A stretch of DNA of 64,000 nucleotides from Firmicutes bacterium UBA3553 (GTDB taxonomy: Bacteria; Bacillota; Clostridia; Tissierellales; Sedimentibacteraceae): contig DFOA01000064.1 in NCBI GenBank assembly GCA_002381185.1, positions 75,687 to 139,686 on the forward strand. The letters are read 5' to 3'. The notes beneath the pieces were generated by a model. That model worked only from the letters and a program-made list of their open reading frames with translations. It did no database searches and was not told where the DNA came from. A program made the translations under genes and the position numbers. Positions within the stretch are counted from its first letter, which is position 1. Every line of letters starts with the position of its first letter. Positions 7,502 through 16,021 of the stretch are shown here, piece after piece.

Positions 7502-7873
7502 CTATCCCTTACTTGGGTTCAGTATTTTCTCAACTAATCCGATTATATAATCATCCTTCAATCCAAGGTCCTTTAAGGATTTAATAGCTTCATTCAATTT
7601 TTCTTCCATGTTTTTTATATGTAGGCTCCTTAATTCTACAGAATTATTGACAAAGTTGCCCTTTCCCTTCACAGTATAAATATAATTGTCTTCTTCCAGG
7701 CTTTTATATGCTTTCTGAATTGTATTTGGGTTTATTTTTACCATTGAAGCCAGTTCTCTTACAGACGGCAATTTTTCATCAGGCTTAAACGCTTTTGATA
7801 AAATCAGCCTTGTAATTTCTTCATATATTTGTTCGTATAAAGCTTTTGAACTGTTATTATCTATTTGAATCAT
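7502..7873 (-). CDS. GntR family (YtrA-type) transcriptional regulator
   Basis: The start ATG 7873 has an AAGGAGGTGTAGA ribosome-binding site; the longer frame to 7909 would overlap the upstream gene and has none. The 123-residue protein has the GntR winged-helix at residues 5-75 (YEQIYEEITRLILS, KLPSVRELASMVKINPNTIQ, YTVKGKGNFV) and only a short C-terminal helical tail. That is the YtrA subfamily, whose members usually repress ABC transporter operons. It probably binds the palindrome at 8465-8483 next to the operon promoter and so represses its own operon. Confidence 0.88.
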   Translation of the reverse strand: MIQIDNNSSKALYEQIYEEITRLILSKAFKPDEKLPSVRELASMVKINPNTIQKAYKSLEEDNYIYTVKGKGNFVNNSVELRSLHIKNMEEKLNEAIKSLKDLGLKDDYIIGLVEKILNPSKG

Positions 7874-7889
7874 TCTACACCTCCTTGGT

Positions 7890-8432
7890 CTAAATATTAT
7901 TGCAGGCAATCTTTCCGTTTACATATTCCGTTAACATTCCTTCGTATACTTCTTTTAGCTCCAATTTATTGTAATCATCAGGCACCACAAGAGAGATTTC
8001 CTTGTTGAAGGGAATTATTCCCCACAATAAATACGTAACAAAGCTTGAGCATACATAGTAGTATTCTCTCTGCAGCGGTATATTGAAGTAAATTAAAAAA
8101 AGATTTAAAAAACTGTACCGGAAGCTGTTTGGTTGTGCCAAAAATTTCTGCAGTCTTCTGATAATCGTATTATAATCTGCATCTGTAACTTCCAGCTTAT
8201 ATATTTTGCACTTTGTATCAGGATGCATCTTGAATACTCCGCTGTCAGGATTTTCTTTAACAAATCCTCCTATTAAAGGGAACCATGTTATCTTTCTGCC
8301 AAAACTGAACATTGTTTTACAATCATCATCAAAGGATATTGAAATATGGTTGTATGGTTTTTTTGAAACTGCTTTTAAAGTTTTTGAAATAACTGTATTT
8401 GTTTGTGTTAGAACTATATTTATCTGTTTCAT
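7890..8432 (-). CDS. permuted papain-like (NlpC/P60 superfamily) protein
   Basis: The 180-residue protein starts at an ATG with AGGAGCAGAAA upstream and is the first gene of the GntR/ABC operon. It shows the order expected for circularly permuted NlpC/P60 enzymes: a histidine in PYNHISISF (about residue 28) and a cysteine followed by a helix in YYVCSSFVTYLL (about residue 128). Proteins of this fold hydrolyse peptide or acyl bonds in the envelope. There is no signal peptide, so it may be cytoplasmic or use another route. The assignment rests on motif pattern only. Confidence 0.6.
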   Translation of the reverse strand: MKQINIVLTQTNTVISKTLKAVSKKPYNHISISFDDDCKTMFSFGRKITWFPLIGGFVKENPDSGVFKMHPDTKCKIYKLEVTDADYNTIIRRLQKFLAQPNSFRYSFLNLFLIYFNIPLQREYYYVCSSFVTYLLWGIIPFNKEISLVVPDDYNKLELKEVYEGMLTEYVNGKIACNNI

Positions 8433-8464
8433 TTTCTGCTCCTATTACCTAAGCAATATTATAT

Positions 8465-8521
8465 GTACTAATACACTTAGTACAGTAACTGTATTATATA
8501 GCATAGTACACTTGCTGTCAA
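8465..8521 (-). promoter_or_regulatory. sigma-A promoter with palindromic operator for the GntR/ABC operon
   Basis: On the minus strand TTGACA (8521-8516) and TATAAT (8498-8493) are separated by exactly 17 bp, a full-consensus promoter. Starting about 10 bp downstream of the -10 box lies GTACTAATACACTTAGTAC (plus strand, 8465-8483), a perfect 7-bp inverted repeat with a 5-bp centre. A related half site AGTGTACT lies between -35 and -10. The position over the transcript start suits repression by the GntR protein of this operon, as for YtrA-type regulators. Confidence 0.75.
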
Positions 8522-8541
8522 TATATTTAATTATCACAATA

Positions 8542-8577
8542 TAAAAAAAATGCCATTGACCTTATACTCAAGGTTAA
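8542..8577 (-). terminator. intrinsic terminator of the AEC transporter gene
   Basis: On the minus strand TTAACCTT (8577-8570) pairs with AAGGTCAA (8563-8556) around a 6-nt loop, with one mismatch. Five bases later a run of eight T follows (8549-8542). It lies just past the stop codon of the AEC gene. Confidence 0.7.
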
Positions 8578-8605
8578 CAGCAGGGATTATTCACTATATA
8601 ATTAT

Positions 8606-9529
8606 TTAAATTACGGAATACAGCCAAAAGAATAACGGTATTGTTATCAGTGACAACAAATGTGTTATAACAACTATCTTAGATCCAAATTCAATGTCTC
8701 CGCCATACTTTTGAGCCAGTATAGGCATTAAGACCGCAACAGGCAATGATGCATAAATAACATATATTTGCTCAATCATCTGATCTAAGTATAAAAATTT
8801 CATTAATATAATCATAAGTACAGGTGAAGCTATCAATCTGAAAAATGTGGCAAAATATGCTTCTTTATTAATGAATGAATCCTTTACACCTATTGTCGCT
8901 ATTTTACTTCCAATTATAATCATTGATAAAACAGTTGTAACATTGGTTAATAAATCTAATAAATTGGTTGCAAACAATGGCAGCGGAAGTTGAGTAAAAT
9001 ACAATATCAGTCCGATATAGACGCCTATCATGCCGGGATTTAAAAGCATAAATTTATACCTGTTTTTAATCTTTTTATCACCCAGCAGCAATGATACTCC
9101 GTAGGTCCACATGAATACTATGTTGGGAGTATGGAACATTGTGGCATAAAACATTCCCTGAGAGCCGTATATTTGATATGCAAGAGGGAAACCCATAAAT
9201 CCTCCGTTCATCAATGCTACTGAATATTTTATCATTTTTTTCTTTTCATTATCCCCCGTTTTAGCAGATGCTAATTTACCCAGCAAAATCAAACATATAT
9301 CAAATATAACCGCTATGAAAAGCAGTATTGCGCCTGTTTTCAGCTGGTCAAAAGAAAAATCAATATTCATTGCGTTAATTACCATGGCAGGTGTTGTGAT
9401 ATTTACTAATATATATGTCAGGGCACTTTCCCCGTCATCATTTAAAATTCCCTTGTTTCTTATATAAAATCCCACAGCCATTAATATTGCCATCAATATG
9501 ATGCTGTTTATCAATGTAACTAATATCAT
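8606..9529 (-). CDS. AEC family (auxin efflux carrier-type) transporter
   Basis: The 307-residue protein is almost entirely hydrophobic, with about ten membrane segments in the 5+5 pattern of AEC permeases. It opens MILVTLINSIILMAILMAVG and contains the family's proline-bearing first-repeat motif NITTPAMVINAMN and the second-repeat LNPGMIGVYIGL. Bacterial AEC members usually carry organic acids such as malate or malonate; the substrate here cannot be read from sequence. It stands alone between two terminators, with a GAGGAGAGAGGGTT ribosome-binding site before ATG 9529. Confidence 0.82.
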   Translation of the reverse strand: MILVTLINSIILMAILMAVGFYIRNKGILNDDGESALTYILVNITTPAMVINAMNIDFSFDQLKTGAILLFIAVIFDICLILLGKLASAKTGDNEKKKMIKYSVALMNGGFMGFPLAYQIYGSQGMFYATMFHTPNIVFMWTYGVSLLLGDKKIKNRYKFMLLNPGMIGVYIGLILYFTQLPLPLFATNLLDLLTNVTTVLSMIIIGSKIATIGVKDSFINKEAYFATFFRLIASPVLMIILMKFLYLDQMIEQIYVIYASLPVAVLMPILAQKYGGDIEFGSKIVVITHLLSLITIPLFFWLYSVI

Positions 9530-9615
9530 AACCCTCTCTCCTCACAAGTTGTCCAAATCCATTTCAGAATATCACGGGACACCTTGATTTTCAAGTAAAA
9601 TTTATTAATAAAGAA

Positions 9616-9638
9616 GCTATAGCTTTTTGAGCTATAGC
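9616..9638 (-). terminator. intrinsic terminator of the opp operon
   Basis: GCTATAGCT (9616-9624) and AGCTATAGC (9630-9638) are a perfect 9-bp stem. On the minus strand it is followed by TTCTTTATTAATAAATTTTA. It lies 10 bp after the oppF stop codon. Confidence 0.7.
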
Positions 9639-9648
9639 CTATTATATG

Positions 9649-10581
9649 CTACTTCAATTTATAGCCTTCCAGTTCCCTTTCATTTGCCAATATGAAATGT
9701 TCGGGTTCTATTTCCACCCAGTTAGGTGGGTATTTGTCATAGTCATAGTGGCTTTTACCTGGGTCATATACCTCTATTTTTTTGTTTCTTTCTACTCTTG
9801 GGTTTGGAGTAGGTATAGCTGACAATAAGGATTTTGTATACGGATGCAGAGGATTTGCAAACAATGCCTCAGTTTCTGCCAATTCCACTATATTTCCTTT
9901 ATGAATAACAGCTATTCTGTCTGAAATAAATCTCACAACAGACAAGTCATGGGCAACAAACAAATAGGTCAATCCTTTTTGTTTTTGCAGCTCTGCCAGC
10001 AGGTTTATGACCTGTGCACGAATGGATACATCCAGAGCCGATATAGGTTCATCAGCTATTACAAGTTCAGGCTCCATAACCAGTACTCTGGCTATTCCTA
10101 TACGCTGTCTTTGTCCGCCGGAAAACTCGTGAGGGAAACGGCTTGCAAATTCCGGAAGCAAACCAACATCCAGCAGTGCCTGCTCCACCTTTTTCTTTCT
10201 TTCTTCCTCAGTACCGTAATTTTTTAAGTTATACAATCCCTCTGACACTATATAGTCAACCTTGGCTCTCTCATTTAATGAAGCCATGGGGTCCTGAAAT
10301 ATCATCTGGATTTTTCTTGTAAGTTCTTTGTCTAAATCACCGTCAATTTTTCCGCTGATTTTCTTGCCCTTATAAATTATTTCACCGGATGCCGCAGGAT
10401 TTATTCTTATGATTGCCCTTCCTATGGTCGTCTTCCCTGAACCTGATTCTCCAACAAGACCAAATGTTTCACCCTTATAGATGTTAAAGCTGACATCGTT
10501 GACTGCTACGAACTTTTTACTTTTTTTACCGAATTCTACTCTTAAATTCTTAACCTCTAACAGCTTTTCTTTATTCTTCAA
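9649..10581 (-). CDS. oppF: oligopeptide ABC transporter ATP-binding protein OppF
   Basis: The protein couples ATP hydrolysis to peptide import together with OppD. It has Walker A GESGSGKTT (about residues 43-51), the signature SGGQRQRIG (about 150-158), Walker B LVIADEPISALD and the C-terminal oligopeptide-transporter motif around LHPYTKSLLSAIP. I start it at TTG 10581, 6 nt after GAGAGGTG, giving 310 residues; a GTG nine bases upstream is the alternative. It overlaps the end of oppD and is the last gene of oppABCDF. Confidence 0.92.
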   Translation of the reverse strand: MKNKEKLLEVKNLRVEFGKKSKKFVAVNDVSFNIYKGETFGLVGESGSGKTTIGRAIIRINPAASGEIIYKGKKISGKIDGDLDKELTRKIQMIFQDPMASLNERAKVDYIVSEGLYNLKNYGTEEERKKKVEQALLDVGLLPEFASRFPHEFSGGQRQRIGIARVLVMEPELVIADEPISALDVSIRAQVINLLAELQKQKGLTYLFVAHDLSVVRFISDRIAVIHKGNIVELAETEALFANPLHPYTKSLLSAIPTPNPRVERNKKIEVYDPGKSHYDYDKYPPNWVEIEPEHFILANERELEGYKLK

Positions 10582-11653
10582 TGATATCACCTCTCTTTAC
10601 ATACATATCCTGCATCTTTTTAATTAAAGGAGGTGGTTCTACTTTCGGAGACCTTGGATCCAAAAGCCATGTTCTTGCTTTGTGAGTAGGTGTAACTTCA
10701 AAATACGGTGGTCTCTCAGCAAAGTCAATTTTCAATGCATGTGGATTTCTTGGTGCAAATGCGTCTCCTTTTATTTCCTTAAACAGATTAGGAGGTGTTC
10801 CTTTAATTGAATATAAAGCTTCTCCCTTTACTCCAAGCTGAGGAAGAGATGATAACAACGCCCATGTATACGGATGCTTCGGATCAAAAAACACTTCTTC
10901 TGAAGACCCTAATTCAATTATATCCCCGGCATACATAACGGCGATTCTGTCAGCTACATTTGCCACAACCCCAAGGTCATGCGTAATGTAAATAATCGTC
11001 AAATCATATTTGTCCTGAAGGTTTTTCAATAGCTGCAGTATTTGTGCCTGAATTGTTACATCCAGTGCTGTTGTAGGCTCATCACATATCAATATATTAG
11101 GATTGCATGCAACTGCTATTGCAATTACAACTCTCTGTCTCATACCGCCTGAAAATTCATGGGGATATTGTTTGTATCTTCTTTCAGGATCAGAAATTCC
11201 TACATCATTTAATATTTCAATTGCTAATTTCTTAGCCTCTTCGCCTTTTAAATTCTGATGGAGCTCAATAGATTCCTGTACTTGTTTACCGACAGTTTTA
11301 AGAGGATTCAATGATGTCATGGGATCCTGAAATACCATTGCAATTTCTTTTCCTCTTATTTTAATCCATTCATCTTCTGTTTTATATTTAGCCAGATCCT
11401 TACCCTTGTACATTATTGAGCCTGATTCAATTCTTCCGTTACCATCCAACAGTCCCATAAATGATTTATTAAAAACTGATTTACCGGAACCTGATTCTCC
11501 AACTATGGCAAGGCTTTCTCCTTTGTGCAGATCTAAGGAAGCCCCCCTGATAGCAGTCAGCTCCTGTCCGCGAAGATTGAATTTTATAACTAAATCCTCA
11601 ACTGATAATATTATTTCGCTGTTCATAATTTCTTCAATAGTTTTCTGTGCCAT
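10571..11653 (-). CDS. oppD: oligopeptide ABC transporter ATP-binding protein OppD
   Basis: This 360-residue ATPase has Walker A GESGSGKS (about residues 53-60), signature SGGMRQRVV, Walker B ILICDEPTTALD and the family's C-terminal HPYTWALLSSLPQLG extension that may bind an Fe-S cluster in some homologues. It pairs with OppF on the cytoplasmic face. ATG 11653 has a TAGGAGGTAAAGT ribosome-binding site and follows oppC by 10 bp. The C-terminal 40 residues after the HPYTWAL block (HKARTWLLDPRSPKVEPPPL) are typical of clostridial OppD. Confidence 0.93.
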   Translation of the reverse strand: MAQKTIEEIMNSEIILSVEDLVIKFNLRGQELTAIRGASLDLHKGESLAIVGESGSGKSVFNKSFMGLLDGNGRIESGSIMYKGKDLAKYKTEDEWIKIRGKEIAMVFQDPMTSLNPLKTVGKQVQESIELHQNLKGEEAKKLAIEILNDVGISDPERRYKQYPHEFSGGMRQRVVIAIAVACNPNILICDEPTTALDVTIQAQILQLLKNLQDKYDLTIIYITHDLGVVANVADRIAVMYAGDIIELGSSEEVFFDPKHPYTWALLSSLPQLGVKGEALYSIKGTPPNLFKEIKGDAFAPRNPHALKIDFAERPPYFEVTPTHKARTWLLDPRSPKVEPPPLIKKMQDMYVKRGDIIEE

Positions 11654-11663
11654 ACTTTACCTC

Positions 11664-12635
11664 CTACACGTGATTTCTTGGATCGGCAGAATCTGCAAAC
11701 ACATTACCGATAACATAGAAGGATATAGTTACAACAGATATAACTGCAGCAGGGAAGAATAACTGATATCTTTGGTTTGGATCCATAACCATGGCTCTTC
11801 CTTCATTTACCAGATTGCCGAGTGAAGGTACATCAATGGGCAATCCCATACCAATGTATGAAAGAAACACCTCATTACCTATTGCAGCAGGTATTGCCAG
11901 AGCCATCCTTAACATAATAACAGATACTAAATATGGAAGTAAATTCTTGGTTATTATCCTGTTTGTAGGTGTACCAAGACATCTGGACGCCAGATTATAT
12001 TCCCTGTCCCTTATAATTAATATGAGGTTACGCACAAATCTTGCCATTTGAAGCCATCCCGTCATGCACATGGCAAAAATTATTGTTGGTATACTAGGTT
12101 TCATAATATAAGTCAGTATAATCAAAACAACAGTCGTAGGTATGTTATCCCAAACGTTGTATATTTCTGTTATTATGGCATCAAGCTTTCTCACATAACC
12201 CCATAATGCTCCTATAGTTATTCCAACCACTGCTTCAAATAAGCCTACCGCAACACCGATGAACAGTGACGTCCTTGTACCGCTCCAAATACGCGCCCAT
12301 AAATCCTGACCGATTGAATTTGAACCAAACCAAAATTCATCGTTAGGCTGTACATTTCTATATTGTAAATTTGTTTCTGGATTAATATATATCTGTGTAG
12401 GGCTTTTTTGATTCGGCAAGTACGGCTGTACTATGGTGAATAAAACAACGCATGCTATTAAAATCAAAAGTACCACTGCAACTTTATTTTTTATGAAAAC
12501 CTGAAAGGTTGATCTCCAAAATGAATAGTTGGAATAGCCTGTCAACTCGCTTTTGGATTCATCATATTCAGCAAATTCAAACAAGGATGGATCTATGCTG
12601 TCTGCCATTTTATTAATTATTTTCTTACCTGTCAT
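11664..12635 (-). CDS. oppC: oligopeptide ABC transporter permease OppC
   Basis: The 323-residue permease has a hydrophilic N-terminus of about 45 residues, a first membrane helix (VAVVLLILIACVVLFTIVQP), a periplasmic-side loop and five further helices. The inner-membrane EAA loop is recognisable around LASRCLGTPTNRIITKNLLP, which contacts the ATPases. Its start codon overlaps the oppB stop as TAATG, with AGGAGGATCCAG upstream, so the two permeases are translationally coupled. Confidence 0.92.
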   Translation of the reverse strand: MTGKKIINKMADSIDPSLFEFAEYDESKSELTGYSNYSFWRSTFQVFIKNKVAVVLLILIACVVLFTIVQPYLPNQKSPTQIYINPETNLQYRNVQPNDEFWFGSNSIGQDLWARIWSGTRTSLFIGVAVGLFEAVVGITIGALWGYVRKLDAIITEIYNVWDNIPTTVVLIILTYIMKPSIPTIIFAMCMTGWLQMARFVRNLILIIRDREYNLASRCLGTPTNRIITKNLLPYLVSVIMLRMALAIPAAIGNEVFLSYIGMGLPIDVPSLGNLVNEGRAMVMDPNQRYQLFFPAAVISVVTISFYVIGNVFADSADPRNHV

Positions 12636-13576
12636 TATCTGGATCCTCCTTCATTTCCTAATTTTATTCTTGGATCAAATGATGCCATCAATATATCTCC
12701 CAACATTAATCCTATAATTCCTATGGATGAATATAAAAGCACCAATGCCTGAACCAGAGTATTATCCTGCCTCTGTATTGCTGTAACTAAAAGTCCGCCT
12801 GTTCCGGGAATTGAAAACAATGATTCAACATATATGGAACCTGAAACCGTATATAATATTGATGCAGGCAAGTACTGTGCCATGGGAACAAATGCATTAC
12901 GCATTACATGTTTTACCATAATTTCTTTATTTTTAAGCCCCTTTGCCCTAGCCAGCCTTACATAATCCTTATTTAATTCATCTACCATGTAACGTCTTAT
13001 CCACATTGCATAGTATGCAATATTTACTAAGGATAAACAAATAATAGGAAGTATCCAGCTTTTGGGGTTTGACTTGTCATACAGCAAAGGAAGATTAAAT
13101 ATGCCTGTAAAAAACACCTGTATGATCAGATAATATATTACAGCAGGAACTGCATTGGCACCAACAACATAGCATGTTCCGAACTTATCCCAAAACTTGC
13201 CCTTATACCGTGCCATTAAAATTCCCAGACTCAAACCTACAAACAATGATAATGTCAAAGATGCCAGTCCAAAACGCAGTGATGTTATTAATTTATCCCC
13301 TAAGATTTTTGTAATATCAACCTTAGGCCTGTAAGTGATTGACTGTCCGAGATCCCCCTTGAGCAAATCACCGTAAAAGTTTTTTAATTGTGTGTACCAT
13401 GGATCTAAAAGCCCCAAATTTTCCAGCTTAGCTTGTATTTGAGCCTCATCCAGCTTATCAAAGCTCTTGCCAAAATACCCCTCAATAGGCATCAAACGCA
13501 TCAGTAAAAATACAACTGTTACGACTATCATTAGCGTTAAGAAGGATCTCAAAAGTCTTGTTACATAATACTTCAT
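12635..13576 (-). CDS. oppB: oligopeptide ABC transporter permease OppB
   Basis: The 313-residue protein has the six-helix OppB layout: an N-terminal helix (FLTLMIVVTVVFLLMRLMP), a long outside loop, and a five-helix core with the EAA motif around YVRLARAKGLKNKEIMVKHV. It ends with the usual MLGDILMASFDPRIKL. It forms the membrane pore with OppC. It is separated from oppA by 102 bp holding a terminator-like hairpin, so its expression should be lower than that of the binding protein. Confidence 0.93.
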   Translation of the reverse strand: MKYYVTRLLRSFLTLMIVVTVVFLLMRLMPIEGYFGKSFDKLDEAQIQAKLENLGLLDPWYTQLKNFYGDLLKGDLGQSITYRPKVDITKILGDKLITSLRFGLASLTLSLFVGLSLGILMARYKGKFWDKFGTCYVVGANAVPAVIYYLIIQVFFTGIFNLPLLYDKSNPKSWILPIICLSLVNIAYYAMWIRRYMVDELNKDYVRLARAKGLKNKEIMVKHVMRNAFVPMAQYLPASILYTVSGSIYVESLFSIPGTGGLLVTAIQRQDNTLVQALVLLYSSIGIIGLMLGDILMASFDPRIKLGNEGGSR

Positions 13577-13639
13577 GATAACGCCTCTCTTTCTATTTCG
13601 ATTCGTGTTGCTGTTTTATATTATAATAACTGCAATAGT

Positions 13640-13668
13640 AAAAAATAAATAAGGGCTGCAAGAGCCCT
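13640..13668 (-). terminator. intercistronic terminator between oppA and oppB
   Basis: AGGGCT (13652-13657) pairs with AGCCCT (13663-13668) around a 5-nt loop; read on the minus strand the hairpin is followed by TATTTATTTTTT. It lies 10 bp after the oppA stop inside the operon. A leaky terminator here would give more OppA than permease, a known stoichiometry in binding-protein operons. Confidence 0.7.
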
Positions 13669-13678
13669 CATTTAAGAA

Positions 13679-15589
13679 CTAATTAGCTGCTTCCTTTAAT
13701 GCTTCGTCACGTGCTGCCTGCCATTCTTCCTGGGCCTTGTCAAATTCCTCCATGCTTATTGGATCAGCAAGAAGTCTGGCACCCTTCCATGTCATGGTTG
13801 CTATACCAAATGGCGCATAAGGCCTTTCAAACGGAAGTACTACAGATGCAACATATCCGTCTCCTCCGCTAACATTGTATGGAATTACAAAAGCGTTATT
13901 GATTAAATATGCTTCAGCATTGGCAAACGTCTCATATCTTTTCGGCAAATCAACCAGCTCAGCTTTTGCTTCATTAACCATGGATTCATACACGTCATAG
14001 ATATTCTTTCCATCTGAATTTACTTCTGTTGTATATTCAGGGAAATTATAGTTTCCATCACGTCTGAATGGATCTGTATAAGTCTGAGGATCTGCGTAGT
14101 CAGGACCCCAGTTGCATTTCATAAGTGAATAGTTTCCTGCTCTTCTTGTTCCATCAAGGAATCCTGTAGGAGCATGGGGCAAAAGTGTAATTTGGATATA
14201 ATCTGTTCCAAGCAATGCTTCCAGCTGCTGTTTGACAACCTGTGCTTCCAAGGCCCAATATGAACTGTCTGTATTGTATGGCATCAGTATTTTTACAGGG
14301 AATTTTGCTCCTGCTTTAGTAAGCTCCTCAACAGCTTTTTCCTTGTAGCTTAGAGCTTCCTTATCATTGAAAATGTCCTTGTCCTTCAGGGCAGCCAAAT
14401 CACCCGTTGCTGTGTAGTCCAACCCACCCTGAGATGCAAAGTTAGGTGGTGTAATGCTATTTATTATTCTGTATTCAGGATTGTAAGGATCTTCTGTTGT
14501 CATTGATGCAATTCTATTAAAAGCCGACATGATGGACTTTCTGAAATTAACATTATTTACTGCTATCTTCCAGTTTTCGGGCTCATATTCTGCGTCAAAC
14601 TGAGGCTTAAAGTTAAATGCATAGAAATATGTGTACGTACCTAATCTGTCAGGAGATACCTTATCCTTCAGTTCAGGATTATTCATCCATTCGTCAAGAT
14701 TTGCAGGAGGAATAATGGCATGTAAAACCTCTCCTCTCTTAAACAGCTCTCCGCCTAAAGCCATGGACTCTTTATTGTATTTGTAGTTAAGCTCTGTTAC
14801 AAATATATTGTCCTTATCCCAATATGTTTCATTTTTTGTAAGAATCCTCTGCATTTGAGGTTCAAATTCAGTTAATAAATATTGCCCGTTATATAATAAA
14901 GTTGAGTTTGCAGTTCCAAAGGAATCTCCCATTTCTTCCAAAAACGGCCCATAAACAGGGAAAAAGCTTACGTAAGTCAGCATAGATTCAAAATAAGGAA
15001 CCGGCTCTTTCAGAGTATATACCAGTGTGTAATCATCTGCTGCTTTAACTCCAACTTGTGAAAAATCAGTTATTTCTTCGTTATAGTATGCCTCGGCATT
15101 TTTTATAACAGAATACACTATGTTGGCAGATTCAGATTCGTTTTTCTTTGTTAACATATATTGGGCAGATGAAACAAAATCGTTTGCAGTGGTCTCTGCT
15201 ACTTCATTTCCTTCATAATCAACCCATTTAACTCCCTTTCTCAAATGGAATGTCCATTCAAGACCGTCATCTGACACTTCCCAGCTTTCTGCCAAAGCAG
15301 GCTGAAGTACTCCGTATTTGTCGTATTGTGCCAAAGTATCCACAAGGTTTGCCGCAACGCTCATATCTACCCATGTTGTAGTTATAAGATAGTTGAGAGT
15401 TGTAACTTCTTCAGCATAAGCATACTTGTATACTTGCTCTTTAGCATATTTTCCGTCTTCTGTTACGTCCTCTCCGGCTGCAGGTTCATCAGTGCCTGAT
15501 GGCTTTTCTGCAGGTGCAGGAGTTGTCCCGCCGGAACATGCTGTTAAAATCATTGTTAAAACTAACAAAAGTGATAATATTTTTTTCAT
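13679..15589 (-). CDS. oppA: oligopeptide-binding lipoprotein OppA
   Basis: The 636-residue solute-binding protein begins with a lipoprotein signal (MKKILSLLLVLTMILTACSG, lipobox LTAC) and a Thr/Pro/Ala/Glu-rich linker, then a SBP_bac_5 domain (LAESWEVSDDGLEWTFHLRK, near residues 105-125). ATG 15589 is chosen because GGAGGGG lies directly upstream; a TTG four codons earlier overlaps that site. It captures peptides outside the membrane for OppBCDF. It is longer than many OppA proteins (about 540), as is common in clostridia. It is the first gene of the operon. Confidence 0.92.
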   Translation of the reverse strand: MKKILSLLLVLTMILTACSGGTTPAPAEKPSGTDEPAAGEDVTEDGKYAKEQVYKYAYAEEVTTLNYLITTTWVDMSVAANLVDTLAQYDKYGVLQPALAESWEVSDDGLEWTFHLRKGVKWVDYEGNEVAETTANDFVSSAQYMLTKKNESESANIVYSVIKNAEAYYNEEITDFSQVGVKAADDYTLVYTLKEPVPYFESMLTYVSFFPVYGPFLEEMGDSFGTANSTLLYNGQYLLTEFEPQMQRILTKNETYWDKDNIFVTELNYKYNKESMALGGELFKRGEVLHAIIPPANLDEWMNNPELKDKVSPDRLGTYTYFYAFNFKPQFDAEYEPENWKIAVNNVNFRKSIMSAFNRIASMTTEDPYNPEYRIINSITPPNFASQGGLDYTATGDLAALKDKDIFNDKEALSYKEKAVEELTKAGAKFPVKILMPYNTDSSYWALEAQVVKQQLEALLGTDYIQITLLPHAPTGFLDGTRRAGNYSLMKCNWGPDYADPQTYTDPFRRDGNYNFPEYTTEVNSDGKNIYDVYESMVNEAKAELVDLPKRYETFANAEAYLINNAFVIPYNVSGGDGYVASVVLPFERPYAPFGIATMTWKGARLLADPISMEEFDKAQEEWQAARDEALKEAAN

Positions 15590-15674
15590 TTTCCCCTCCA
15601 AGATTAATATATAATAAAATTAGCACAGGCCAATTCCATTAACAATGAATGCGTTTTCTTCATACTTATAAAAA

Positions 15675-15751
15675 TGGTGCACCTGAGAGGAATCGAACCC
15701 CCGGCACATGCCTTAGGAGGGCACTGCTCTATCCTACTGAGCTACAGATGC
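15675..15751 (-). tRNA. tRNA-Arg (anticodon CCT)
   Basis: On the minus strand the 5' acceptor arm GCATCTG pairs with CAGGTGC. The anticodon stem GTGCC/GGCAT encloses loop CTCCTAA with anticodon CCT, reading AGG. The T arm contains GGTTCGATTCC. CCA is encoded at the 3' end (15675-15677). Length is 77 nt with CCA. Confidence 0.95.
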
Positions 15752-15909
15752 ACTTACTAACTATTAATGAATATACACTATTTTTTTTTATTTGTCAATA
15801 TCTATACCACGTAAATCACTTGTTAAGTTTTTAATAAATATGCTAATTTTTATTATAATTATAATTGCAATTTTAAATACTTTTATAAAAAACGTTTATT
15901 TAACAACAT

Positions 15910-15963
15910 AAAAAGGCGCTTGAAAATTATAGGCAAATTAATATTGCTTGCAAGCACCTTTTT
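15910..15963 (-). terminator. probable terminator after the D,D-carboxypeptidase gene
   Basis: AAAAAGGCGCTTG (15910-15922) pairs with CAAGCACCTTTTT (15951-15963), with a single mismatch and a 28-nt loop. On the minus strand it follows the carboxypeptidase stop by about 60 bp. The remainder of 15752-16021 is AT-rich and shows no gene. Confidence 0.5.
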
Positions 15964-16021
15964 ATATTATTGAAATTATTTCAAAATATTAAATTTTTAA
16001 CAGATAAACTAATATGCTAAT

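Noticed and set aside
8556..8577. TTGACCTT-N6-AAGGTTAA looked like a MerR-type operator/promoter on the plus strand
   Set aside because: No plus-strand gene follows; on the minus strand it has a T8 tail after the AEC gene and is better explained as a terminator.
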